Part shown: positions 1 to 12,043 of the stretch, in pieces
How positions within the stretch are numbered: the stretch's first letter is position 1
Layout of the letters: each line of letters begins with the position of its first letter
Assembly: GCA_039621445.1 (NCBI GenBank)
Contig: CP154954.1
Coordinates: 27,454,123-27,518,122 of the forward strand
Origin: Euglena gracilis
Taxonomy: Eukaryota; Euglenida; Euglenophyceae; Euglenales
Direction of reading: 5' to 3'
DNA: 64,000 nt
The notes under the pieces: generated by a model
Databases searched by the model: none
Seen by the model: only the letters and a program-made list of their open reading frames with translations
Told to the model about the DNA's origin: nothing
Position numbers and translations under genes: made by a program

Positions 1-1923
1 ATCCTACCCAGGACCTTTGTCGGCTGAATAACTCGGGCCTGGATGGGAGTTCGGTGTCAAACAATTTGGAAAGCTGGGATCCAGTTGCTTGCGATTGAAA
101 ATTTTTTTCTGGGAATGGGTTCGGGATCATGGTGATAATTCGCCGTTCTCATGACCAACCTGTGGGGGGGTCCCCCTTTTCCCGGTGTTAAGCTTCACCG
201 TTAAGCAACACTGAAGAGATAAGAGGTCAGCGATAAACACCCCCCAGGGATGTATGGGAAGCCTGTCGGTTTGAGGTTGGAGTAGGGGTCTTGACCCCTA
301 CTAGATGTTGGGTGGGGGTGTCCGGACCCACCCCATCCTTGGCAGGTTCTAAAAATGGCTAAATTTTAGCTTCCGGCGCTGTTGTGCTGGGAAGTCCTCT
401 TCCTCATTTTAATCATGTTGCACACTCAGTCATATTGCACATTTCTGGATATTGTAGTGTTTTCCACATTAAAAAAAAAAGCCAAAAATTCAAAATGAGC
501 ATTTTCGGATTTTTTTTTCAAAGAAGGATCAGGATTTCCCAACAATTTTGGTCTGGTATCCGGTACCCTTTGACCATCCACAGACCAAAAATTTTCCTGC
601 CCCTTACCGTTTCGAGGTCGGGGGCTCGAAAATCCCTCTGTGAGTCATTGTCTGGTGCATGTGCGTCACAGTCCATAGATGTGCGTCACTGTCCGGTGGA
701 GGTGTGTCACCGTTCGGTGGTTGTGCATCATTGTCGGGTGGGTGTGCATCACAATCCGGTTTGATGTGTTGGGAGGGGGAGTCCGGACCGTTCCTTAAAA
801 TGTGACCTCCCCCCCCCCCCGCTGGGTGTTGCTGATTGTTGTTTTTTTTCCAGACCCCCCCTTCTGGCAGTGTGGGCAGCTTGGAATTCCTGAAAATGGT
901 CACCCGGCGCTGGAAAATTTTTGGGATTTTGGCCAAAATCCCTTGATTTTAGGCCATTTTGGCTATGTGGCCAAAGTGGCCGACGCCCCCCCCCCCCCGG
1001 GTGGAAGTGGGTGACTGGTTTTTGAAAACGGCAAGCTACCCTCTCCCCCGGGGGGGGGGGGGGGGGTGGGTAAGCAATGGTATGGTCTTGACCTCAGGAC
1101 TTCCCAAACATCCCTGCCCCCCCCCCAAGTACTAATTTCGGCTGCCCAATAATAAACTATCCCTTCCACACTGTGGAAAAAGGCACAGAAAAAGGAATAA
1201 AAATCATCAAAAGCATTGCAAAAATGACAAAAAAGGATGAATTAGTCAGAATAGTAGTCGGAATAGTAGTCGCAAAAGGGTGCCTGTTTGTGGGGGAAAA
1301 AAAAGACCCTAAGTTGCAAAAAGGGGCACAGGTGCCCTGTTGATTCTTTTGTCAATTTTTGATTTTTGAACATTTTGCAAATACATGACAGGGCAAAGCG
1401 TTTTTTGGGTTTTTTTGATTTTAGGAAAATTTATATTTCTGCATTTTTGTTGTGTTTTGTGTTTTTTTTATCGTTTTTTTCTTTTGTCCCCTGGCAATTT
1501 TTTGTCTCTTTTGTCATTTTTGCATTTTTTTGTAAAAAAAAGAATTGCAGACTGACCGAATAGTAGCCCTGGGGGGCTTCTAACTGGGGAGGGGGGTTAA
1601 AGCCCTGGGGACCATCCATCACCCCACATCTCCAGGGCCAGCTGCGCGCCTGTGCCGTGCCACCGGCGCAACACAAAACCTGGTAGTCTGGGGGTTTTAT
1701 CACTTGGGGGGTATTTGGGGGAGGGAGGGGTTATTCATCTCATTAAAACGGACCATTTCATAAAATGGGCCACTGCAAAATTTTGTGCTGTTTCCTTCGT
1801 CTGGGAACATTTGGGCCATTTTTTGACTGCACTTTCGTCCGAACCAACATTATTCAAACCCGCACTGTGGAGTTGGAACAGACGTAGTCCCTTGCATTTC
1901 TGCTCCAGGGAAGGACGGCACAC
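1..1923 (-). other. intron sequence (LYS2) with repeats
   Basis: No exon recognised. The stretch holds a tandem array of ~22-bp GTGCGTCACTGTCCGGTG units (650-765), C and G runs near 810-830, 985-1060 and 1110-1125, and AT-rich sequence 1180-1560. It should be intronic if the LYS2 reductase domain lies to the left of base 1. Confidence 0.4.
650..765. repeat. tandem repeat, ~22 bp, five copies
   Basis: Degenerate head-to-tail units of the form GTGYRTCAYNGTCCGGTGG are visible. Copies differ by one to four bases. Confidence 0.7.
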
Positions 1924-2099
1924 CCCAACTGGCTTGCCGGACGGCGGGATGGCCCCGTCCCGCGCCTGGATGTCGGCCGCCGGCACCGCCTCGGCCAGCA
2001 TGTCCACCTTGGGGGCCGCCGCCTTGCCCGCACTGCCGGACCGCACGGCGTCGACCGCCGACCCGATGCGAACAACGCAGGCCGCTTGTGCGCACCTCC
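1924..2099 (-). CDS. LYS2: LYS2 exon 20: linker toward the reductase domain
   Basis: Acceptor GAGCCCCAG (2101-2100). Reads [20 protein letters not shown], then [14 protein letters not shown] and a [11 protein letters not shown] stretch ending at donor TTGGG|GTGTGC (1923). It resembles the helix closing the carrier domain plus the alanine-rich linker that precedes the 'VFVTGxTGFLG' reductase motif in Lys2. That motif is not found between 1 and 1923, so the next exon is outside the window. Confidence 0.6.
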
Positions 2100-4287
2100 C
2101 TGGGGCTCGAAACCTGCGAAGCGCAACTGCAACTTGCAATTCATTCACCCCCCCTGCCCCCCAGCTTCTCGTGTGAATTTGATTTAATTTAGAGTTCTCC
2201 AGATGGAGGTTGGAAAATGGAAGGCGATGTGTTGAAGAACATGAACCAGAGAGGGGAGACATGGATGAATGGAAAAAAAAACGTTTTGTGTAGCAGAGGA
2301 AAGGGAAAGATAGAAAAAGGTTGGGTGAGAATGTGGTCCAGAGCAAAAAAGGAGTGTTGTTTGAAGCCGGCGGCAGTTGTCACAGCCACAAGAGGCCTGG
2401 CCAGCGGTCTGCTCGTTGAAGATCACGGAGGTGGGCAGCTGGATACCGAACGTTTTGTTCAGCTCCATCGTGGTCCGGATGGCCGCCAGGGAGTGGCCGC
2501 CGACATTGAAGAAGTTGTCCTCCGGGCCTGTGGAGGCGATGAGGGCCGTTTTGGGCCGCCAGGTTGCCATACCATGCCAGTGTGCAGCCAATGAGCATCA
2601 GAGCCGACACGGAGGGCCATCCACCTGCCTGGCAACGCATCCACAGGAGGGGGGGGAGCGATGATGGATGAACAGGGATGAATCATGAATGAATGGAGGA
2701 CGGAGGAGAGAAGGGGGGGGAGCGATGAACTGCGGGTGATGATGCACTCATTTCACAGGATATGTCAAAGTGACTTGTGTTGTGCCAGGTTTTGCATGCA
2801 TTGCTTGAGGTCGTTTGGACACATTTGCCGGCCCATGCCCATGCGCTCACACCAACTGCATTGGTGTGCAGGGCAGCCCGGATCACTTCCAGCACCTTCA
2901 GCTGGGTGGGAGTGAGGTGGTCCAGGCTGGCCGTGTTCTCTGGAAGGTCCGCATCCACACTGTCCAGCGGAGGCAATGCCTGAGAGAGGGGAACAGCATG
3001 CATGAGGTAACACAGCGTTGAAATTGTCTCCTTCATTCCCGGGTCAGCAACTATAAAGAATAAACGGTTCAGGCAATTAACTTCTTTTGCTGTATAAGGA
3101 TGCAATTTCACCCAAAACGTCAAAAAAGGCGTTTTTTCAACCTTTTATTTTCGACCCTGTTCGTGCCCCAATGCGCCCCTTGGACGGCCCTTTGGCCTGA
3201 GGGCTGTCCTTGAGGGGTGGCCCTTTATGGGGAAAAAAACCAAAATCCGTTGTGAACCGCCCAAATCTGAGTTTGGACTAGGATTTGGGAAGTGCGTGTT
3301 CTGTTTGCGCCCTCCAGCTGTGAACAAGGAAAGCCAAGCACGACCTTGTGGTTAATCTTTCCATTCGGGGTCAGCGGCATCTTCTGCAGCAGAATCACCG
3401 CCTTGGGCACCATGTAAGAGGGCACCTTGGTCTTCAGGAACTCCCACACAGGATTCGATGTGAGAGCGGGAGAGGGGTATCAGTCCGGGTCCCACCCTCG
3501 ACCACAGGAGGGGGGGCATCCTCCCCACCTCAAGCCGGGACACCCCCCGGCATCGAACCCTGCTCCCGCAGCTCACCCGGCAGCGTGGCCACTTGGGCGG
3601 CCGCTGCTGCCGTGGGCACGACGTAGCACACAATTTGTTTCTCGCCGGCGCGGTCCAACGCCTCCGGCAGCCAACTCTCATGTTCAAGCACTGCCGGTGC
3701 CTCTGCAAGCATTGTGGCCGATTTCCCCAACTTAGAAAGCAACCCAATCAGAGTTAAACCAAGACACCCCGGTTGTTAGAAGAGCCCAGTGAATGCCAAA
3801 GTTAATCTGAGGGTCAGCACACAGAGAACTGGCTGGCCACACGGGTGACGCTCTCCTTCACGGCCGGGTGGGAGCTCAGCTTGGCGTTGATCTCCCCCAG
3901 TTCGATGCGGAAGCCCCGGATCTTGATCTGGTCGTCGGCCCGGCCGACGCACTCCACGTCGCCGCTGGGGAGGTAGTGGCCCAGGTCTCCCGTGCGGTAC
4001 CAGCGGTCCCAGGCCACAGAGGGTTAATGGGCAAGGGTTGCCTGGGTGATTAACAAATAAAAAGTCTTTATGGTGTGTCTGCATGCGTGTGGGCGTGCGA
4101 GTGAGTGAGAAAGTGCACGTGAATGCGGGTGGGTGAATGTGCATGTGTGTTTGTGTGTTTGCGTGTGTGCGTGCGTGCACGTGTGTGTATTGTGTAGATA
4201 GGTGTGCGCGCGCATGCATTTTGTGTGGGTGTGGTGTGGTGTGGTGTGGTGTGGTGTGGTGTGGTGTGGTGTGGTGTGGTGTGGTGT

Positions 4288-4325
<38 letters not shown>

Positions 4326-7300
4326 TTTGCATCCGTCACATTGCGGTCACGATTGTGGTCTGTGGTCACGAGTGTGTGCAGGCGGACAGTTGCGTTCCAG
4401 GCCTCCTTGGGTGGAAGGGGTTGGGAATGAACTTGGCCGCCGTGTCCTCTGGCAAACCAAGGTAGCCCTTGGAGAGATGCGGGCTGCGCACATAGATCTC
4501 TGCCGCCTCCCCCAAGCCCGCCTGGAGGCCAGCTTTGTTCAGCAGAATCAGCCCCACGTCCTTCTGGCGCATGGCACGGCCCCCAGACGAGAAATGTCGC
4601 CGATCGAAATCCGCATGAAACGTTTGGATGTTGTTCCGGGGGGATTCTGAAAATAAAGCAACTACTGCCGGTGAAGATCAAGCTTCAGAACAGCAGGTCA
4701 ACCAGCTCGAAACAGGACAAGACTTTTTTTGGAGGAAATGGTCCAGTTGGTTGGGTGTTTTGAGGAACTCAATGGAAACATGCCAAATTGAGAAACCCTA
4801 TTCCAAAATAATTAAAAACGAAATCGAAACGAACAAACAAAAAGTTCATTCAGAAGATATTTTATTTCAAAAAAAGGGGGAAATATTTGTATAAAAAAAA
4901 CAAGCACATAGCGCAGCATTTGGGCTTTCAGTGCAAGAAATTGATGATTCTACAGCTGCTAGAAAGACCCAAAAGAGAGCACTAACGCAGAGATGAATTG
5001 ACAAAATTTTCTCCAAAATGTTTCCAACTGCAATTTCTCTGGGCGAGCCTCTGCTTCAAATCCATTGCATCACCCACAAATGGGCCCTGCCCACCCACCT
5101 TGGCCTGAGGCCAGCCGTCATTTGCCGCCCCATGTGCATGCCCCGGCCGCAGGGAATGATCTCCTTCAGCTTGGCCAGCTGGGCAGCATCCCGGGGCACC
5201 TCGTAGTACCCTACCGACCGCTGGGTCTCCGTGGTGCCGAACATGTTCACCACCTGAGAGGCCGGTGGCCCGCACATGTCTGTTGACGGCAATCCAGATA
5301 ACAACCGGGCAGGACAGCTGGGGCGCCCCGCACACCTTGACGTTGGGCGCCAGCTTGTGCAACAGCAGCACGTCCCGCTTGATGAGGACGTCGCCCACGA
5401 AGAGGCACACTTTGAGGGACGGGATCGTGAAGGTGGGATCCTGGAAGGAAAGACACGGACGCTGAGAACGTCGCCAGGACGTGGCATTCACAACTGACTT
5501 TCAGGGAGCAACCGCCGCACCATCGACATTCAAAAATCACCTTCCAAATAAATGCTTACCTCGCAGTCAGGATTCGATGTACAGCAGGGAAATTGAATGG
5601 TGGGACGGTCCAGGGAAACTAAATAGTGGAACACCCCCAAAAAATGCTAATCCCCCGGAGACCATCCAGGGATTTGTGCTTATCCTTTTTGGGAGGTCAA
5701 ATTCTTATCCGTAGTTATCCGTAGTTATCCGTAGTTATCCGTAGTTATCCGTAGTTATCCTTATTTGCTAAAATACCCTTCCTGACAGGGGATATCCATC
5801 TAGAAATGGCTGCAATTGAAAAGATGAAGAGAGTTGATCATCATAAACCTCAGGAATGCCTAAAATTTGTGAAATATGACAATCTAAACAGAAAACGACA
5901 AGCATCCAAGGGCAGATGGAAACAACACTGTCCGGTGTGGGTTTTTTTAAAATCTTTCATCCACCGTTCTTCACAATCACCGTTGCAGAACATGCCACCG
6001 GCTGCCTGCCGGAGGTGAGACGACATCCTCTGTCGGCTTTTAACATCAATGACGCCGGCCAAACTGAAAGCAGCCCATCTCTTTATAGGATGTACGCTGC
6101 CAAATGAAAAATTGTAGCGAAAAAAAAGCTGAAGAAAAGGGCTGCTTGAAAGACCGTTCAATCACTGCACTAGAGACAGGAAAATAGACATGAAAAACAG
6201 TCTCAGAAAGGGCGGGCTCACGTTGAGCCCAGAAAGGCCGAATGTCTCGTCAAAAATTTTGCTTATCCATAGTTATCCGTAGTTATCCGTAGTTATCCTT
6301 ATTCAGACTTTTGGGCTCATCCGTAGTTATCCGTAGTTATCCGTTTTTATCCGTATTTGGGGGTTTCAGGCTTATCCGTAGTTATCCGTAGTTATCCGTA
6401 GTTATCCATTTCAGGATAAGCACAAATCCCTGGACCATCTGCGAGTTGCAAAGGCTTTTCAAATTGTTGCAATATCAGGAGGCTTCAATGTGCGGCATGT
6501 ATAAAGTGCACCCAGTACCATCCAACGGATGGCCTAGGGCCGTGGGGGGTCTGTCAGTAACGGGTGGGACCACCATGAGCGTCGAGCACAGCAGCAAGGC
6601 GGCTGGGCATCGACGTGTATAAAACTCGAGTTTGTTCGGGAGAAATGTCAGCAAAAGCACGCTGCAGAGCTGCCCAAATTTCGTTTCGGTTAGGGAAAAC
6701 ACATCCTTCGAGCTTTGCAAGCAGAAACACCCACAGGTGTTCGATCGGGTTGAGGTCCGGGCTCATTCTGTGTTGCAAACAGGCCTCGTTTCTTCACCTT
6801 GCATGGGGGGAGGGGGCAGGGTGTTCAATCCACCTCTTATCTGGGAGAGATGCATCTGCCCCAGCCCATCATCAGATCATTTCCCCCCATTTGCTAAGCC
6901 TGTGCCTCACACTTCACAAGGGGAACGTTTGCGCAGAACCTCATGCTGGAGATTCCAACAAGATGGTGCACCGGCCCACCGAGCAAGAAGCACGGCGTCC
7001 TGGCTGCGGGACAATGGAGTGAAGATGCTGGATAACGGGTCCTGTGCAGGCATCTGCTTGGAGTTAGTGGATCTCATCAGTTTGCCAGGCGTAGGCGTGG
7101 GGAGGTCTCCGGGGTCCACTGTGAATGATGCATTTTCCAAGCTCTCATCGAAACCGTTCCCCTTGTGAAGTGTGAGGCACAGGCTTAGCAAATGGGGGGA
7201 AATGATGGGCTGGGGCAGATGCATCTCTCCCAGATGAGAGGTGGATTGAACACCCCATGCAAGGTGAAGAAACGAGGCCTGTTTGCAACACAGAATGAGC

Positions 7301-10300
7301 CCGGACCTCAACCCGATCGAACACCTGTGGGTGTTTCTGCTTGCAAAGCTCGAAGGATGTGTTTTCCCTAACCGAAACGAAATTTGGGCAGCTCTGCAGC
7401 GTGCTTTTGCTGACATTTCTCCCGAACAAACTCGAGTTTTATACACGTCGATGCCCAGCCGCCTTGCTGCTGTGCTCGACGCTCATGGTGGTCCCACCCG
7501 TTACTGACAGACCCCCCACGGCCCTAGGCCATCCGTTGGATGGTACTGGGTACACCTTATACATGCCGCACATTGAAGCCTCCTGATATTGCAACAATTT
7601 GAAAAGCCTTTGCAACTCGCAGATGGTCTCCGGGGGATTAGCATTTTTGGGGGGTGTTCCACTATTTAGTTTCCCTGGACCGTCCCACCACTTAATTTCC
7701 CTGCTGTAAGGGATGGTGGGGTCGGACCCCAATGGTGGGAGGGGGGGATTGGACCGTGCTACTGTTTAGGTGGGGAGTGACATCCCCCTCCCACACCTGA
7801 ACTGCAGCGTGGTCCAGGTGACTAATTTTCGGCCCGGCGCTTTGTGCCAGGCCGAAAAATTTTCGACGCCAAAGCGGCCAAAACTGCATTTTTGGAACTT
7901 TTTGGGGCAAAAATTGTCAAAAATGCAAAAAAAAAAATGGCTCGCAGCAACGGAAAGAAAATTTTGATCTTTTGGGGGGTCCCCCAGGGGTCGGTCAGGA
8001 CTCCCCTGGCAGGTGGGAGGGATGGTCCGGATCCCCCCCCCAGTCCAGGAGGCGGGGGGGACACCCCCCAACTAAACCCCGTGCACCCTCCTTGTATTGA
8101 ACCCTGGTACGAAGTGTCATCTCAAATTTTTATTATCCGGGTTTTTGAAACCTCCGATATCGAGGCTGTACTGGGGTACAATCTGAAAACCACGAAAAAG
8201 CCACTGCCCTGTGGACTGAGGGTGGGACCTTCCCCAGGAACCCACAAAAATATTTTCCGGGCTTCGTGCCCGTTTCAAGCCCCCCCAGAATCCCAGCGCT
8301 TCACGCCGCAATTTTTTTTTTGGCACGGGGGTGGATGCACGTCTGTGTGCTGGCGTGCGTGCATGTGTGCAGGTGGGTTGGTGGTTGTGGGTCCAGGGTT
8401 TTCAGGTGAAATTCAAATAAGACACCTGGTGGGATTTGGGGTGGTTAGGACTCTCCCCTTGGGGGGGTCTGACCCACCAGGAGGTGAACAAGCATATGAA
8501 CCTGCATGTTCTAGCATGTGTAGGCGCGTCGCACACATGCATCCCCTCCAGGTGGCAGGTGCTATGGGTGGATGGCATTGCTCAAATAAGGGAAGGATGG
8601 ACCGCAATATGAAGGGGGGGGGGGGTGGGACCCACCCCATCTGACCACTTTGCAAACCAGGTGGCACAGCCACAAATGAAGGATTCACCCTAAAATCGAT
8701 GCTCTGGAAGAAAAAAAATGGCAGGGAGGTGCAACACGCTGACAGTGCGCTGCAGAGAACTGCAAAAGAACTGCAGAAAGAAACTGCAAAAAAGAAACGC
8801 ATAGAAAAAGAACTTTAAATTTCTGCTGTGCCTAGAGAAATTCGATTTTTTTCAAAAAAACTTTCATGAAAGAAAAAGGATGCAAAAACCTTGGCCTGAC
8901 ATTTTCAAATTTTTGCTTTTGAAAAAAGAAAAAAAATTGTTTTAAAAAAACTCCAATTCAAAAAATCCATTCCAAATCCAAAAATCCACACCAAAAAAAA
9001 CTGCAAGAAACTGCTCAGAACACATTTCCCCCCTCTGCGTGCGCATGTGCAGCTGCCCATTTTTTGGATCGTCCAATTTTTGTTTTGATGTTTCATGTCC
9101 TGCTTGGCCCAAAGGGGTGGGGGAGGCAGCGGGTTTCTTCCCCACCGGCCTAAAGAGTTTATTGCCTCTGATACGAACATGGCTGAGTGGGAATTCCAGC
9201 AACTCTATTGCCTCTGATACGAACATGGCTGAGTGGGAATTCCAGCAACTCTTGGCTTGCAGGTGACCTGTCCATCCACCCCCAGCTCCCTTTTTGCTTT
9301 CAGCAAGCACACACGTTCACACACTCACGCACACCCACCCACACAAACATCCACCCACACCATACAATTGCTTACCGACCCCCCGGGGGGGGGGGGAGGG
9401 GGGTCACTCCACTTTTTTAAAAACCAGTCAGTCACTCATTTTCAAAAAACCAGCCAGTCACTACCCCCCCAGGGGGGGGAGGTCGGCCACTCAGAAAAAT
9501 GGCCACTTTCCAGTCACTTTAGGTCATTTTAGGCCCAAAAAAATTTTCCGGCGCCTTCGGCGCCGGGGTCACTCAAGCCACTTTTGCCCACTCCTGGCCG
9601 CCCCCCCCCGCCCCCCCCCCGGGGGGGGGGGGGGGGGGGGCCCGGGCCAAAAAACAGCAAGTCACCCCGGGGGGGGGGGTCGGTCAGTGCTTAAGCAATT
9701 GCCTGACCCACACGCACCCACCCACCTACCCACACACCTCAACCGTGATCAAGATCTGGCCCATTGCAGGAGTGCAGCAGGATTGTGTGATTTGGTTGTC
9801 GTACATCCATCTGGCCAACTGCCCCGGGGTGGTGATGGTATCCTGTGTTTCCAGCAGTGGATGACCTTCACCCACCATTGAAAGAAGGACAAACAAACAA
9901 CAAAGAATACACGGGATATGGGTGGTGAAATGTTGCGTAAAAAGAATCCATGGGGAATTGTTCTGAAATCACAGATCGAAAAAAAGCGGGGGGAAAAAAA
10001 AGATGTAGAAAACGAGTTACGAAATTATGCCGAGAAAATCAAAGATTAAACCCAACACTTTACAACAGGGCATGCTCTGCTTGGAATGCAGATGGTAGCT
10101 CCAAGGAAAAGTGGGGTGAAGATATCTCGCTGCAGAGGGTCATGGGCAATTCCACTGCACATAGCAAAGCGGTCAGATTCTCCCGCTGGCAAGCAGCTGT
10201 GGACAGTTGCAACACCAGCAGAGGCAAGGGTGAAGGGCAGAAAGGTCACATTTGCTAATACAGGAAAACAATCCTATCAGTGAAAAAATCCTGTCCCAAT

Positions 10301-11994
10301 GACGGTTGCATCCTGACTCCTGGCAACCAGAGGTGCTTGGGCATGCCAAACCGCTGAGACATCCAGGGATAGAAAGCGGTGAGAGGGCTGTGCTTGCAAG
10401 ACACCTAAAGAGCAGGGGAATGATTGCACCCCCAGACGAGGTTCATCACTACAAGCCTTTGGCAAATAACAATAATTCAACTGTTCCCCTGCTGTCTCCA
10501 TTATTCCCCACCATGGTTCCCTACTATGCTCCCCCATTATGCTCCCCCATTATCACATCGCCACAAACCCAGGCTCATTTTAAAAAACCTGGGGGAGGGG
10601 GGTCCCCCACACCCACTCGGCCCGGCGCGGGACCCCCACGGGGACCCTCCCAAAATCAACCCTTCTAAGGGGACTTCCCAAAAAAAAATTGGCGAAAACC
10701 CATACATGAGCCTCCGACCCAGGGGTTTTCTTAAGCTGGAGGGTACCCCATCCCCCGGGGGGGGGGGGGGTCCAGCCAGCCAGCAGCTCAAATCCAGCCA
10801 GCAGCCCAAATTCGGGCTGCGAGCCCCCCTCCCCCCCCCCAGGGGGTCAACTGAAATAAAGTTGGGTCCAGCCCGGCCGGAGGCCAGGCCAGCTGGCCGA
10901 AGGCCGAGCTAGCCGGCCACAGGCTGGCCAGCCAACTGGGCTGCCCAGCTCACCTATCCCTGCCTTTTTTCCCCTCATCACACCTTCTTCCATCACAGCC
11001 CCCCAGCATTGATCCAGCTTTATCCATATGTGTTATCCATCACAATGTCGAACAGGCAAAAAAAATGTAGAAAATTTTGTTTTTCATCGACCCAGCCCAG
11101 AGGGGGGTCCCGGGTTGGAGCAGGGGTTTTCTTAAGGACCCCCGGGGGGTCCAGACTCCGGCTGGAAAAAAGGCTGCTGGCTGGAAATGAGCTGCTGGCT
11201 GGACCCCCCCCCCCGGGGGGTAGGGGGGGGGGGGGGGGGGCCCGGGGCTGGAGGGTCTGGCACCGCCAGGACGTAGGCTGGGGGGGGGGGGTCCCGTTGG
11301 GTCGACCGACTGACTCGGTCAGCCCAACAGAGGGTAGGTAAGGGTCGACCGACCCAAAACCAACAACTGCAGTATTACTCGCCAAATATGCGTGAATGAG
11401 CAACACAATCCATACATACATAAAGGGGATATTTCTTATAAAAACACGAGTCCGAAAGTAGAGTAAATCTGCATTCACACAAACTTGTGCTCCGCAACAT
11501 TGCAGTGTTGGGTAGACCGACATAGGTTGGTAGACCCAACATAACCCCCCCCCCACTTAGTTGCACTAAGGCTTCTTGTCTGTTTATGGCCGGCGCCAAC
11601 TTCGCTTCTGGCCCAGTTTGCTGCGTGGTGAGTGGCCAGGGACCCCTTACACCAGTCCTCTTTTGTTGCTCCCCCTGGCCGGGTGAGTAACTCTGGTGTA
11701 ATTCAGCGCTGTGCGCCCAACATAACCCCCCCCCCGGCCTACATCGTTGAGCCCACCGCCAGGGGGGGGGGGGGGTCATCTGAGTTAAAAAGAAGCCTGC
11801 GCACATCAATGCTGAATTTCAATTGCGAAAAAAAGGCATCCACAGAGAAGCAGCAGACCACGGAGGTGGCAGGCCCTTTTATTTACCAACCAGCGGTGAT
11901 GCCCTTGAATAGATAAATGCCCAGGTGGGCAGGGGTTGGTGGCTCCCGCAATGAGCTGGGGTTGGCCCTGCCTGAACCGTTAGGCACACGGAAA

Positions 11995-12043
<49 letters not shown>

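Larger units (their letters stand above)
5582..7706. mobile_element. palindromic Tc1/mariner element with broken transposase
   Basis: Bounded by TA dinucleotides (5580-5581 and 7707-7708), the Tc1/mariner target, with inverted ends beginning CAGCAGGGAAATT. The two arms (5582-6927 and 7155-7706) are long inverted copies of each other once the nested 768-bp insertion is set aside. Both encode the same 74-residue transposase C-terminus, on opposite strands. A 227-bp spacer holds another transposase piece. The first catalytic aspartate region is missing, so the element cannot move by itself. It lies in the 4.3-kb LYS2 intron between exons 11 and 12. Confidence 0.85.
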
